This document shows, in pieces, positions 1-8,665 of a DNA stretch of 64,000 nucleotides. This DNA is from DVEG01 sp964405435 (GTDB lineage Bacteria; Cyanobacteriota; Cyanobacteriia; Cyanobacteriales; Oscillatoriaceae), in assembly GCA_964405435.1 (NCBI GenBank), contig CAYOOD010000006.1, forward strand, positions 62,001 to 126,000, written 5' to 3'. The position numbers and the translations under genes are program-made. The notes beneath the pieces are model-generated. The model saw nothing but the letters and a program-made list of their open reading frames with translations. It did not search any database and was not told where the DNA came from. Within the stretch, counting starts at the first letter, position 1. The number at the start of each line of letters is the position of its first letter.

Positions 1-727
1 GGGTTTCTCCGACCACAAAAAAAATCAGCACGAAGGCGATGATTATGCTCCCGATCGCCAAAATTCGCGGGTGGTTGATTTTCGGGTGGGGCAGGTGTTC
101 TAAATCGTCTAATTTTTTCCGCCAAGTTTTGGGGAATAACCACGGCAGCATGATTGAGATAGTGGCGATCGCGACGACTCCCCCCAGACTCAATTTGACC
201 AAGTAATCTGCAAAACTGATATTCACGGCATCGCCGACAATAAACGTAGCCGGATCGCCGACGAGCGTCAGCAGTCCCGCACTATTGGCGACAAATACCA
301 TCAGAATCAGTAAGGGGACAAAATCCACCCCGATTTCTTCCGCCATTGGGGGAATCAGCGGTGCCAGCAACATCACGGTTGTGGCATTGGGCAAAACGGC
401 GCAGATGGGAGTGGTAATCGCGACAATTCCCAGCAGCAGGCGCTTGCCTTGCCCTTTTGCCAATAGCACGATCTGGGTGGCTAAATAATCAAATATTTTG
501 GTCGGTTCAAATGCCCTGACGAGTACCATGACGCCGAAGAATAAGCCCAGCGTGGCGTGACTGCGGCTGATGTAGGCGATCGCTTCGTTCAGGGTCATTA
601 TGTGGGCAAAAACCAGGATTAATGCGCCCAAAAAAGCAGCAATCGTTAGGTGTATCCACTCGGTCATTACTAAAAAAATCACGCCGATAAATGTGGCGGT
701 TGCTACAAAGGCTTGCCAGTTTTCCAC
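1..727 (-). CDS. SLC13/ArsB-NhaD-type permease (C-terminus beyond window edge)
   Basis: Inner-membrane ion or anion permease of the SLC13/ArsB superfamily; substrate unknown. The reading frame stays open from a GTG at 727 to the window edge (242 codons), with GGAG 7 nt upstream supporting the start. It begins MENWQAFVATATFIGV and shows hydrophobic segments at about residues 5-25, 25-50, 60-75, 95-120, 125-145, 165-185 and 215-238. The stretch ending AVLPNATTVMLLAPL, followed by a second half containing NSAGLLTLVGDPATFI, matches the paired N-(A/S)-(T/G)-type reentrant motifs of this superfamily. It lies about 450 nt downstream, on the same strand, of a c-di-AMP-type riboswitch. That would fit the known role of c-di-AMP in ion and osmolyte transport, but the functional link is inferred. 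Family assignment is good; arsenite, Na+/H+ and dicarboxylate transport cannot be told apart here. Confidence 0.8.
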   Translation of the reverse strand, partial: MENWQAFVATATFIGVIFLVMTEWIHLTIAAFLGALILVFAHIMTLNEAIAYISRSHATLGLFFGVMVLVRAFEPTKIFDYLATQIVLLAKGQGKRLLLGIVAITTPICAVLPNATTVMLLAPLIPPMAEEIGVDFVPLLILMVFVANSAGLLTLVGDPATFIVGDAVNISFADYLVKLSLGGVVAIATISIMLPWLFPKTWRKKLDDLEHLPHPKINHPRILAIGSIIIAFVLIFFVVGET

Positions 728-1189
728 CGAATTTCTCCAATTTATCCGATTTTTGAGAGTTCAAATGTTGAAAATGGGCGCGAACAGCGTGCCGCAGCAC
801 GATCGATCGTGGGTGCAGCGCAGCGATCGTGCTGCATCAAGAAGCACGCGCGTGAAGCGCTTGCGATCGCAAGCAAATTGCTGCCAGATGGCATTAAATA
901 ATCAGTGGCGTTTTACAAGCGGGGAATAGAGAGGCAGTCTCTCGCCGCAGAAAAATTCAGAACAATCCCCAAAATAGCGGTAAAATTTTTACAGAACGTG
1001 AAGAATTGGCAGATTTGCTGCCGCCTGCCGAAATCGGCCACAGCTTTGAAGTGAGGGCTGGGTTGCATTGACATCATAAAGCCTCCCTGGCTTACAGTCG
1101 GGATGGGTACAAACGATCTGGTTTCTGAGGTAGCAGGGAAGCTGATGAGAGCGGCACGCTTTTGATTGAGAATGCTGTCTCGTCAGTCC
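728..1189 (-). other. Long leader between riboswitch and permease gene
   Basis: No convincing gene on either strand. On the minus strand it would be the leader of the permease gene. A stem of 10 pairs (1141-1150 with 1178-1187, including G-U pairs) lies just 3' of the riboswitch core, but no U-run follows it, so it is not an obvious intrinsic terminator. The stretch 790-880 is rich in GATCG/HIP1-like palindromes. Confidence 0.5.
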
Positions 1190-1425
1190 CCTCCCAATGC
1201 CGGCGGAGTTAGCTGACGGGCTAGGGCTGAGAGGTGCCCTTCTCCTGAAGCAGAAAAGGTAAAGGGTAAAAGATCGATCGAAAATCTTTTAATTCTCCCT
1301 TCCGCCTTGGGACTTCCGCTTCTAAGAGATACGCCCCAGGAAATAAATTTGGTTCCTCCGCTCCAACACGCACGCTTTCAGTTGATTTGCCCTGAAAGCC
1401 CGGGCGCTAGATTAGGCTGACTATA
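1190..1425 (-). promoter_or_regulatory. ydaO/yuaA-type c-di-AMP riboswitch (minus strand)
   Basis: Read on the minus strand, this segment carries the conserved blocks of the ydaO class in the right order. GGAGCGGAGGAACCAA (1364-1349) is followed by GGGGCGTATCTCT (1337-1325), then a variable arm, then CCCGTCAGCTAACTCCGCC near the 3' end (1220-1202). The last block is the most diagnostic element of the class, whose consensus ends in CCGUCAGCUAACCUCG. ydaO RNAs bind cyclic di-AMP and usually repress genes for K+ or osmolyte transport and cell-wall remodelling. The next minus-strand gene is the SLC13-type permease starting at 727. The boundaries are approximate and the expression platform is not resolved. 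Confidence 0.82.
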
Positions 1426-1597
1426 TATTTTTACTTAAAAAACATGATAGCATTTCTTTCAAGAAATGTCAAGCTCTCGATCGGGTAAGTTCGAGAAGTG
1501 ATACAAGCTACAGAGTTCTCCGACAGGCAGATTCAGGGGTGAGGGGGAGGGGGATATAAGCACTTAAGCGTAAATCATTGCACTCGAACGAGAGCGA

Positions 1598-1628
1598 GAA
1601 ACCCGGGTTTTTCAAAAAACCGGGTTTC
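1598..1628. repeat. GAAACCCGG hairpin repeat, copy 1
   Basis: Inverted repeat with arms GAAACCCGGG and CCGGGTTTC around an A/T-rich loop. It belongs to the same palindrome family as copies at 22020-22050 and 61622-61653. It lies in the gene-free interval 1441-1826, in which nothing else was recognised except AT-rich sequence and a run of CCCCATTACCCATT-type heptamers near 1796-1830. Confidence 0.7.
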
Positions 1629-1826
1629 TACTCTTCGCTTGATTTCTGCCTGCCTACTTACAAAGCAAATTCTATGCGTAACAGCTTAGGAGACAAAGCC
1701 GAGAAAATCGCGACCCCTGCAGTGACGGGGATTGGAGAAAGGAGATTGATAACTGCTAATGGGTAATTGGCAATGGGGTGGATTGTTCTGACCCATACCC
1801 CACCCTAACCAATGCCCCATTACCCA

Positions 1827-2450
1827 TTATTTCGATAATTCACTGTTGAACTCATTGACAGAGCGCTGTTTAAGCTCAACCGATTCCGAACGGGGCAGTA
1901 AATTAAACACCTCGCGGAAAACATCGTCAACCTGCTCGAAGGGCACTTTTCCCGTCACATTCAAAACGACTTTACCAGATTGGTCGATCAAAACTGTTTG
2001 CGGGACTGCGCCAGAAAAGTAATAGCCCGGTTCCGTCGGTTCGTAGGTAGATTTAGGGGGAATGGCATCGGCACTGATGGGGATGAAATCGGCGGCGCGC
2101 CCGTAGAAGGCTTGCAGGTTAGAAACGACGGTTGCGTATTGCTTGCAATCGCTGCTGTCATCGACATAGAACACCAATAGCGAGGGCACGTCTCGCTTCA
2201 ACGACTCGGCGAGCGTGACTTTGGGCGGCACCAGCGAGCCATTGCCGCCATAGAGGGCGAAAATATTGCCGTCGAAATTGTCGTCGTTGCTGCCCGCCAG
2301 AGCCGGCGGCGTCAAGAGCAGCAGGCAGCTCGCTGCCGCTACTAGCGCCAAGAGACAGGTAGAAACGGCTCGCCGCCACTGGCAGCGAATCGCGAAGAAC
2401 TCGCCTGCACGGGCGATCGCGCTTGTCAGAAATTGCAACCCAGAAACCAT
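1827..2450 (-). CDS. Thylakoid thioredoxin-fold protein, PSI accumulation factor-like
   Basis: Predicted membrane-anchored or lumenal thioredoxin-fold protein of 207 residues. A hydrophobic segment at about 30-50 (CLLALVAAASCLLLL) ends in a PALAG cleavage-like site and is followed by a thioredoxin-like domain. That domain has a beta strand PSLLVFYVDD, then SSDCKQY where CxxC would normally stand, and a cis-Pro-like loop GAVPQTVLIDQSG. Only one cysteine remains at the active-site position, so it is not a standard dithiol thioredoxin. It resembles the cyanobacterial slr1796-type proteins annotated as thylakoid photosystem I accumulation factor; that name comes from recollection of the family. 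The first ATG (2450) is used; a TTG 12 nt upstream is also possible, and neither has a clear Shine-Dalgarno sequence. Confidence 0.7.
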   Translation of the reverse strand: MVSGLQFLTSAIARAGEFFAIRCQWRRAVSTCLLALVAAASCLLLLTPPALAGSNDDNFDGNIFALYGGNGSLVPPKVTLAESLKRDVPSLLVFYVDDSSDCKQYATVVSNLQAFYGRAADFIPISADAIPPKSTYEPTEPGYYFSGAVPQTVLIDQSGKVVLNVTGKVPFEQVDDVFREVFNLLPRSESVELKQRSVNEFNSELSK

Positions 2451-2624
2451 CGCGTGAAACAACTGTGGAACCTCTACATTTACATGCTGCGATCGGTTAA
2501 GTCGATCGGACTTTACTACCAGTTTAGGTTGTTTGCGGCTCGGGCGTGCAGCGCGCTTGTCTGGCGCGCCTGGAATCGCGATCGCCTTGATAAACTGGCT
2601 GTAGAGATTGAAACAGAAGCATTT

Positions 2625-3332
2625 ATGACAGCGGAAAAATCACTGGCGAGTCTTGTCACTCAACTGCTGCCGTTGGAAAATGGCGATCGCTTGACGCGCC
2701 GCGAATTCGAGCGCCGCTACGCAGCCATGCCCGAGATTAAAAAAGCCGAACTGATTGAAGGAGTCGTGTATGTGGCATCGCCGGTGCGTTTCGAGCCTCA
2801 TGCTGAACCGCACAGCAGTATCATTGGCTGGCTGTGGGTTTATCGCGCTGCCACCCCGGGGGTGAGGCTGGGCGACAATGCCACGGTGCGCCTGGATATG
2901 GACAACGAGCCCCAACCAGATGCGCTGCTGCGCTTGGAGCCCAGCGCCGGCGGGCAGTCGCGCATCGATGCGGATGGCTATGTAGAAGGCGCTCCCGAAT
3001 TGATTGCGGAAGTGGCGGCGTCTAGTGCATCCTACGATTTGCGCGACAAACTCCGAACTTACCGCCGCAATCAGGTACAAGAATATCTGGTCTGGCAAAT
3101 TTACGAGAATAGGCTGGATTGGTTCAGGCTCAGAGAGGGCGAGTACGTTCTCCTAGAACCGGATGCGGCGGGGGTGGTGCGCAGTGAGGTGTTTCCGGGT
3201 TTGTGGCTGTCAGTCCCCGCGCTGCTGGCGGGGGATTTGGCGGCAGTGCTGGCGGTGCTGCAGCAGGGGCTGGCGACGCCGGAACGCGGGGCGTTTGCAG
3301 CACAACTCGGGGCGGCTCCGCCCACCCTGTAG
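2625..3332 (+). CDS. Uma2-family (DUF820) putative endonuclease
   Basis: Protein of 235 residues in the Uma2/DUF820 family, a PD-(D/E)XK nuclease-fold group greatly expanded in cyanobacteria and without a settled role. The core is visible: TRREFERRYAAMPEIKKAELIEGVVYVASPV, then PDALLRLE (the PD), then GAPELIAEVAASSASYDLRDKLRTYRRNQVQEYLVW with the E-V pair and a downstream K. The frame is open further upstream to 2433, but that part encodes nothing family-like and overlaps the divergent gene. The ATG at 2625 places MTAEKSLASL at the usual N-terminus. The tail after residue 215 is Ala-rich. It appears monocistronic. Confidence 0.8.
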   Translation: MTAEKSLASLVTQLLPLENGDRLTRREFERRYAAMPEIKKAELIEGVVYVASPVRFEPHAEPHSSIIGWLWVYRAATPGVRLGDNATVRLDMDNEPQPDALLRLEPSAGGQSRIDADGYVEGAPELIAEVAASSASYDLRDKLRTYRRNQVQEYLVWQIYENRLDWFRLREGEYVLLEPDAAGVVRSEVFPGLWLSVPALLAGDLAAVLAVLQQGLATPERGAFAAQLGAAPPTL

Positions 3333-3464
3333 CGGGGGAATGCCAAAGATTTGTGACAGGCTTTCGGGTGGCTAGATGTCAATTGCGTTTGCAAATGATA
3401 AATTAACAGCAAAACTAATTTCCACAAGTACAATCACTATTCGTCGTTGGAGTATTCAGCCACC

Positions 3465-4019
3465 GTGAGCCAAACCGAACCGCAAACCCCACAAGAGCTG
3501 CAAGCCGAAAACTCCCGGTTGCGGGAAGAACTGTTGGTGAAAGACCAACTCGTCCAACAGTTGTCCCAGGAGCTGTTCCGCCTGGTGAAGGGCAAGCCGG
3601 CTTTCATGCCCCAGCCCGAGGGGTGCGATCGCTATAAAGTCCAGATCCAAGCCTTGCAGGAACAGTTGCAAGGTGTCGAGCAGCAAGTCGGTTTTTACCA
3701 AGAACAAATCGCCGCGCGCGATGCCGAGATATACCAGTTGCGTCAGTCGGTACAGGAATTGACCGATCGCAGCCGCATGTTAGAGCAAGTCGTGCAAGAA
3801 CTGCCCGGTGTGTATCGCGAGAAGTTTGCCGAGCGCATGGCTCCCGTGAAAGAAAAGCTAGCCGTGCTGCAGCGCGAAAATCGCCAGCTCCACGCCGAGC
3901 TGCAAAGTGTCAGCTACCGTCTGGCGGTGAAATCTCGTCGCTCTACTGGCAAGCTGGATTTGCCCAGTTTCTCTCCCGGCTCTAAAGCGCTCGACTTGCC
4001 CTCGTTAGGGAATGCTTGA
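3465..4019 (+). CDS. Coiled-coil protein, unknown function
   Basis: Not recognised beyond a likely cyanobacterial conserved hypothetical. The 184 residues are mainly heptad-rich helix: QAENSRLREELLVKDQLVQQL at the start, a short break around KPAFMPQPEGCDRY, then long Gln/Glu-rich coils over about residues 55-150. The tail after residue 150 is Ser/Arg/Leu-rich (KSRRSTGKLDLPSF) and probably disordered. There is no signal peptide or membrane segment. Start choice: GTG at 3465 has GGAG about 12 nt upstream; a TTG at 3447 in the same frame lacks any ribosome-binding site. Confidence 0.6.
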   Translation: MSQTEPQTPQELQAENSRLREELLVKDQLVQQLSQELFRLVKGKPAFMPQPEGCDRYKVQIQALQEQLQGVEQQVGFYQEQIAARDAEIYQLRQSVQELTDRSRMLEQVVQELPGVYREKFAERMAPVKEKLAVLQRENRQLHAELQSVSYRLAVKSRRSTGKLDLPSFSPGSKALDLPSLGNA

Positions 4020-4353
4020 AAATCCCGCTGTACGGCGGGAATGGGGCATGGGGTAGGGGTTATGCAGGGCATGGATAATGGGTAAAATGGCTAATCGGTA
4101 ATTGGGAAAGCCGATTCCCCGTGCCCTATTTTCCATGCCCCTGCCTTGGCGTGCAACCCGTCTGCTAGCTTTTCCTATAAAGTCTCAGTGATAAATGTGA
4201 AGTTTTTATAAGTTTTCCGAATTTTTGCGGACGCCAACTCGAGCTGAAATCTTCTGGCTGAAAGCTTGCAGCTAAAATCTGGCAGCTAAAATTTAATAGG
4301 GAGATGCACCCGATTGGACTCGCTTTCTAAACCTTTAACTCCAAAGCGCGGAC
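4020..4353. other. Intergenic, low-complexity repeats
   Basis: No gene seen. Contains degenerate heptamer-type repeats (GGGCATGG, AATGGGTAA, GCCCTATTTTCC) over about 4040-4145, and short repeats of GGCAGCTAAAAT at about 4265-4300. Confidence 0.5.
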
Positions 4354-4725
4354 TCAGGCGGCGGCTAAAGCCATCTCTGGCGATCGCGGCGGGCGGGACT
4401 CCAGTGCTTGAATTAAGGCGTCGTAACTCTCAAAAATTTCAAAGACTCTATCGAGCTGAGTAATCTCGAAAATCAGCTTGACGGTTGCTTTCACATTGCA
4501 GATTGCGAAGCGACATCTCTGTTCGCGGGCTGAGCGCAATCCGGCGACTAGGGCAAACAGCCCCGAGCTATCTACGAAATCGACTTGGGTCATGTCAATC
4601 ACCCAGACATCGTGTTCTTCAGCGGCGATCGCTGCCACTTGTTTCTGCAGGGCTTTGCCGCCTAGGGAATCCAGACGTGCTTGCGGCTGAAGGATGATGG
4701 GTTGCTTGATTTCTCTGGTTGCCAT
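4354..4725 (-). CDS. STAS-domain protein (anti-sigma factor antagonist-like)
   Basis: Single STAS domain of 123 residues. SpoIIAA-type STAS proteins bind anti-sigma factors or kinases and are switched by phosphorylation of a serine in a DSSG loop. Here the sequence WVIDMTQVDFVDSSGLFALVAGL (read in two parts around VDSSG, about residues 50-56) contains that loop. Strands and helices fit the fold up to about residue 105, followed by a proline- and alanine-rich tail. No anti-sigma kinase or phosphatase lies next to it, so its partner is encoded elsewhere. It appears monocistronic, with a 600-nt upstream region. Confidence 0.85.
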   Translation of the reverse strand: MATREIKQPIILQPQARLDSLGGKALQKQVAAIAAEEHDVWVIDMTQVDFVDSSGLFALVAGLRSAREQRCRFAICNVKATVKLIFEITQLDRVFEIFESYDALIQALESRPPRSPEMALAAA

Positions 4726-5508
4726 AATTTTACCCTAGCTGGTAGACGTTCGCTCATGCAGTGCTGAGGGGCTCCACCCAACAGCAACACGATCCTGATG
4801 CTACTAAGATGGAATATGTTTCCCCTATCTGGGTCTGCCAAGCGTCACGCCAACTCGTGTTTGCGATCGCTGCTGGCACTACATGTTATCGTGTATAATG
4901 CAACAGGTTTTTTGCGCCCACTCGCCAGCCACACGGACGGCAAAGGTGGGGTTGCCAAGGGTCGCTAAACCTCACTATGACGCATTACCCAGCCAGCAAG
5001 CGGCCATTTTGGCAGGAAAAACTTTCTCGCTTGACGGTTACCTACTGCCGACTGCGGCGCGCTCTGCGGCGCGATCGCAGCTTAACCTCTATTTTCGAGT
5101 ATAGATTTTTTGCGGGGAATCACTGCCAGAAGCCAGTGCAAAAAAGAAAGCTAGTGGATTTCTCCGAGATATTTACAGGCTTTTTTACCGCAAAAGGCGA
5201 TCGGGCAATTCCCGAACAGTCGCCATAAACTGCCTCCTGCACCACCCGTGAAACTTTCTCTAGCTTCTCACCTTTATCCCTCACTATTTTAATTCCTTAC
5301 TTGTCTTCAACTCCTTACGCCGGGGTTTTTCCCGGGGGCTTTCATCCCTCACAGCAATCCACGCTCCAGACTCCGCACCCCCGAAGCATCGAGCCGAGGC
5401 ATCCGAGGACTTTTCACGCTCCCTGACGCCACACTTCACACTATTCCCAAGTCAGACGCCAATATGTTACAAAGTACGAAGACTTTATTAAGACTCTGTT
5501 GAATATCA
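4726..5508. other. Intergenic region, no gene recognised
   Basis: About 780 nt between the divergent STAS and DedA genes. Short open frames exist but have no family features or ribosome-binding sites. A C/G hairpin (CGGGGTTTTTCCCGGG) lies near 5325-5340 and several HIP1 sites are present. An AT-rich promoter-like stretch (TTTATTAAGACTCTGTTGAA) precedes the DedA gene at about 5482-5502. Confidence 0.45.
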
Positions 5509-6126
5509 ATGGAATTTGTATCGCTGGAGACTATCCAGGAAATTGCCCATCAATACGGCTACTTGGCAGTTTTTCTGGGGATTTTGCTAGAAAACCTCGG
5601 AGTGCCCCTGCCCGGTGAAACGATCACCATCGCCGGGGGTTTTATGGCTGGCAGTGGCGAACTGAGTTACTGGATGGTTCTCGGTTGCGCGATCGCCGGT
5701 GCCGCCTTGGGCGGGAACTTCGGCTATTGGATAGGCCGCTCTGGAGGATGGCCCTTGCTCGTCGGCATAGGGCGAATTTTCCGCACCGACGAAAAAAAAC
5801 TTATAGAACTCAAAACCCGCTTTAGCGAAAATGCCGGCAAAACCGTATTCGTCGGACGGTTCATTGCCCTGCTGCGCGTATTTGCCAGCCCCCTAGCTGG
5901 CGTCGCTGAAATGCCCTACCTAAAATTTATGGCCTATAACCTGGCTGGGGCAGCAGCGTGGGCAACGGTGATGGTGAGCCTGTCCTTTTTTGCAGGGCAA
6001 ATTGTGCCGCTAGAGCAATTAGTCGCCTGGGCGGCAAAATTTGCTTTTGCTGCTCTCTTGCTAGCCGTCGCCTGGATTGCCGTTCCGATCTGGCTGGAGT
6101 CCCGCCAGATCGGGAGCGAAGACTAA
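5509..6126 (+). CDS. DedA family membrane protein (SNARE-associated/VTT)
   Basis: Integral membrane protein of 205 residues in the DedA/VTT family, linked in bacteria to undecaprenyl-phosphate or phospholipid flipping and to proton-motive-force homeostasis. Family signatures are present: LENLGVPLPGETI (about 27-40), the glycine-rich GGNFGYWIGRSGG (about 68-80), and the second-half motif FVGRFIALLRVFASPLAGVAEMPYLKF with the conserved Arg pair (about 114-140). Four to five hydrophobic segments are visible. The ATG at 5509 gives the standard N-terminus. Neighbours give no further clue. Confidence 0.92.
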   Translation: MEFVSLETIQEIAHQYGYLAVFLGILLENLGVPLPGETITIAGGFMAGSGELSYWMVLGCAIAGAALGGNFGYWIGRSGGWPLLVGIGRIFRTDEKKLIELKTRFSENAGKTVFVGRFIALLRVFASPLAGVAEMPYLKFMAYNLAGAAAWATVMVSLSFFAGQIVPLEQLVAWAAKFAFAALLLAVAWIAVPIWLESRQIGSED

Positions 6127-6214
6127 ACGGAAGTGAGCATGGGGCATAGGGCATTGGGCATGGGGCTCATGGAATAGAAATCACACCAATGCCCCATTCC
6201 CACTTCCCAATTCC

Positions 6215-7417
6215 CTAACCTCTCGCTTTTTGCGACCAAACGCGGGTGGGAAGTCCCCAAACGTAGATGAAGCCTTCTGCCGCTTTGTGGTCGAATGCGT
6301 CCTCGGCTCCGTAGGTTGCTAGGGTGGGGCTGTAGAGGGAATTCTCGGACTGGCGACCGACAATCGTGGCGTTGCCTTTGAATAGCTTCACCCGCACCGT
6401 GCCCGATACGCGCTCTTGCGTCTTTTGGATGAAAGCATCAAGCGCCCCTTTCAGCGGGCTGTACCACAGACCGTTGTAAATCATCTGCGAGTAGGTTTCT
6501 TCGATGCCGCGCTTGTAGTGCGAAACATCTGCCGTCAGACAGAGACTTTCTAAGTCGCGGTGTGTCTGGATCAGCACTGACAGGGCTGGCGATTCGTAAA
6601 TTTCCCGCGATTTAATGCCCACGAGGCGGTTTTCTACCATGTCGATCCGCCCGACGCCGTGGTTGCCTGCGAGGTCGTTGAGCTGTTGGATCAGGGCGAT
6701 CGGCGCGAGACTTTGGCCGTTGAGGGTGACGGGGATGCCGCGTTCAAAGCCGATTTCTATGTATTCCGGCTCGTTGGGTGTGTCGGCGATCGCCTTCGTC
6801 ATCGCATAAATTTCTTCCGGCGGCTCCGTCCAGGGGTCTTCGAGCGGCCCCGCTTCAATGCTGCGCCCGAGCAGGTTGCGATCGATGCTGTAGGGTGAGG
6901 ATTTCTTCACCGGTGAGGGAATCCCGAAACGCTCTCCGTAGGCGATCGTTTCCTCGCGGCTCATCCCCCATTCCCGCGCCGGCGCTAGCACCTTTAGATT
7001 GGGATTGAGGGCGGCGATCGCCACGTCAAACCGCACTTGGTCATTTCCCTTGCCGGTGCAGCCGTGCGCCACCGCATCGGCTCCGTATTTCTCGGCAACC
7101 TCTACGAGCACCTTGGCAATCAGCGGACGAGCGAGCGCCGTCGCCAGGGGATAGCGATTTTCGTAGAGGGCATTCGCCTGAATGGCTGGGAACGCATAAT
7201 CTTTGACAAAGCTTTCCGTGACATCCGCCACGAGAGATTCGAGAGCACCTGATTTGAGGGCTTTTTCCTTGATGGGCTGGAGTTCTTCCCCCTGGCCCAG
7301 ATCTGCCGCCAGGGTTATCACTTCCTCGACTCCCCACTCGTTTTTGAGGTAGGGGATGCAGACAGACGTATCCACCCCGCCAGAATATGCCAGTACAACT
7401 TTTTTAGCGCGACCCAT
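6215..7417 (-). CDS. argG: Argininosuccinate synthase
   Basis: Cytoplasmic ArgG (EC 6.3.4.5): citrulline + aspartate + ATP gives argininosuccinate + AMP + PPi, the penultimate step of arginine synthesis. At 400 residues it is the usual length. The N-type ATP pyrophosphatase loop YSGGVDTS is at residues 11-18. Also present are YENRYPLATALARPLIAK (about 86-103), HGCTGKGNDQVRFD (about 117-130) and SPYSIDRNLLGRS (about 180-192), all conserved in the family. The ATG at 7417 gives MGRAKKVVLAYSGG. It is monocistronic and divergent from the hydrolase gene; a long inverted repeat lies in its 5' region. Confidence 0.97.
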   Translation of the reverse strand: MGRAKKVVLAYSGGVDTSVCIPYLKNEWGVEEVITLAADLGQGEELQPIKEKALKSGALESLVADVTESFVKDYAFPAIQANALYENRYPLATALARPLIAKVLVEVAEKYGADAVAHGCTGKGNDQVRFDVAIAALNPNLKVLAPAREWGMSREETIAYGERFGIPSPVKKSSPYSIDRNLLGRSIEAGPLEDPWTEPPEEIYAMTKAIADTPNEPEYIEIGFERGIPVTLNGQSLAPIALIQQLNDLAGNHGVGRIDMVENRLVGIKSREIYESPALSVLIQTHRDLESLCLTADVSHYKRGIEETYSQMIYNGLWYSPLKGALDAFIQKTQERVSGTVRVKLFKGNATIVGRQSENSLYSPTLATYGAEDAFDHKAAEGFIYVWGLPTRVWSQKARG

Positions 7418-7459
7418 TGATATGTTGATTTTCTAATACAACCAAGTCTGTATTATCGA

Positions 7460-7491
7460 GGTACTTTTCCCTATTCTCTGGAAAAAGTACC
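7460..7491. repeat. Inverted repeat in the argG 5' region
   Basis: GGTACTTTTCC (7460-7470) is complementary to GGAAAAAGTACC (7480-7491), with a single-base bulge and a 9-nt spacer. It starts 43 nt upstream of the argG ATG and could be an operator or an RNA hairpin in the leader. Nothing identifies the regulator. Confidence 0.6.
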
Positions 7492-7628
7492 GATATTCTT
7501 AACGATTTGCTCCCCTCCATGCCACAGCCGCGCGGAAATGTTGTATTGTGGTTTCAATTCGGGCGTCTGGAGTTGGGATCGCTGTTGGGGAGTCTGGCGC
7601 AGCGCCCTCGATCTGTAAAAATTAGTCT

Positions 7629-8630
7629 ATGCCTGTAAATTTTAACGTTTTGCAACTAATCTTTTCAATCGCGGCGTCGGTTGGGGGCGCGATCGCCCCT
7701 TCAGACGACCTACAGCCATCTCTTCCCCCCGGCGAGCTTATTGATGTGGGCGGCTGTCGAATGCACGTCTACAGCGCAGGATCGGGCAGCCCTACTATTG
7801 TTTTCGACCACAGCCTGGGCAGTCCGAGCTGGGCCAATTATCGGGTATTTGCGGAACTGGCGCAAACGAATCGGGTGGTGGTGTGCGATCGCCCGGGTTA
7901 CGGCTGGAGCGAGCCCAGCCCGCAAGCCCGCACCAGCGAACAAATTGTTCGAGAATTTGCAACTTTGCTCAGTCGCGCTGATATTGAACCCCCTTATATT
8001 TTAGTGGGAGATTCTTTTGGGGGCTATACCACTCGCTTGTATGCCAGTAAATTTCCCGAAAAAGTGGCGGGGATGGTTCTGACTCACTCCCTTCACGAAG
8101 ACGTCGTCTTAAATTTTCCTCTCAGCATCCGCTTGATGAGAGAAATTTTCTTAATTTCTTTTAAATTGACTCAGTGGTCGGCTGACCTGGGAATGGTACG
8201 TCTGGCCGACTTGCTGGGATTGTTTGAATTCTTCAAGCCGGAATTGCAAAATTTTCCTAAAGAAGAGTTGCAGCGGATTAAGCTTTCGTATTATAATGCC
8301 AGACACTGGGAAACCATGTTTCGCGAAGTTTTAGACATTTACAAAAGTTCGGAACAAATGAAGGCAGTTCGGAGTTTAGGTGAGATGCCTTTAGTGGTTG
8401 TTTCAGTGAAGAACTTTTTACAGCGATCGCCCTTCACGGCTTGGATGCCCCTCGTCGAGGCAAATCGAACCTGGGAACGAATGCAAGTTGAGTTATTAAA
8501 ACTGTCCGCCAACAGCAAGCGAATAGCGGTTGAAAATAGCAGTCATTTCGTCTGGGTAGACCAACCAAACGCGATGATTCAAGCGGTCAGAGAAGCGATC
8601 GCAATGGCAGAAAAGGCCAAGCAAAACTAA
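7629..8630 (+). CDS. Alpha/beta hydrolase
   Basis: Serine hydrolase of the alpha/beta fold, 333 residues, substrate unknown. Visible features are an oxyanion-region VFDHSLGSPSWANY (about 58-72), GYGWSEPSP (about 95-103), the nucleophile elbow LVGDSFGGY (Ser at about 126), and a C-terminal SSHFVWVDQP, which supplies the catalytic His. The acid is probably the Asp/Glu near GEMPLVVVSV. A weakly hydrophobic N-terminus (LQLIFSIAASVGGAIA) could be a signal or anchor. The ATG at 7629 lacks a clear Shine-Dalgarno sequence. The next gene follows within 36 nt on the same strand, so the two may be co-transcribed. Confidence 0.88.
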   Translation: MPVNFNVLQLIFSIAASVGGAIAPSDDLQPSLPPGELIDVGGCRMHVYSAGSGSPTIVFDHSLGSPSWANYRVFAELAQTNRVVVCDRPGYGWSEPSPQARTSEQIVREFATLLSRADIEPPYILVGDSFGGYTTRLYASKFPEKVAGMVLTHSLHEDVVLNFPLSIRLMREIFLISFKLTQWSADLGMVRLADLLGLFEFFKPELQNFPKEELQRIKLSYYNARHWETMFREVLDIYKSSEQMKAVRSLGEMPLVVVSVKNFLQRSPFTAWMPLVEANRTWERMQVELLKLSANSKRIAVENSSHFVWVDQPNAMIQAVREAIAMAEKAKQN

Positions 8631-8665
8631 CCCTCAAAAAATTGGCAATATTTAGGAGGTGGTTC

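Noticed and set aside
1141..1187. Hairpin after the riboswitch as an intrinsic terminator
   Set aside because: No U-run follows on the minus strand, and the stem needs a 27-nt loop and G-U pairs.
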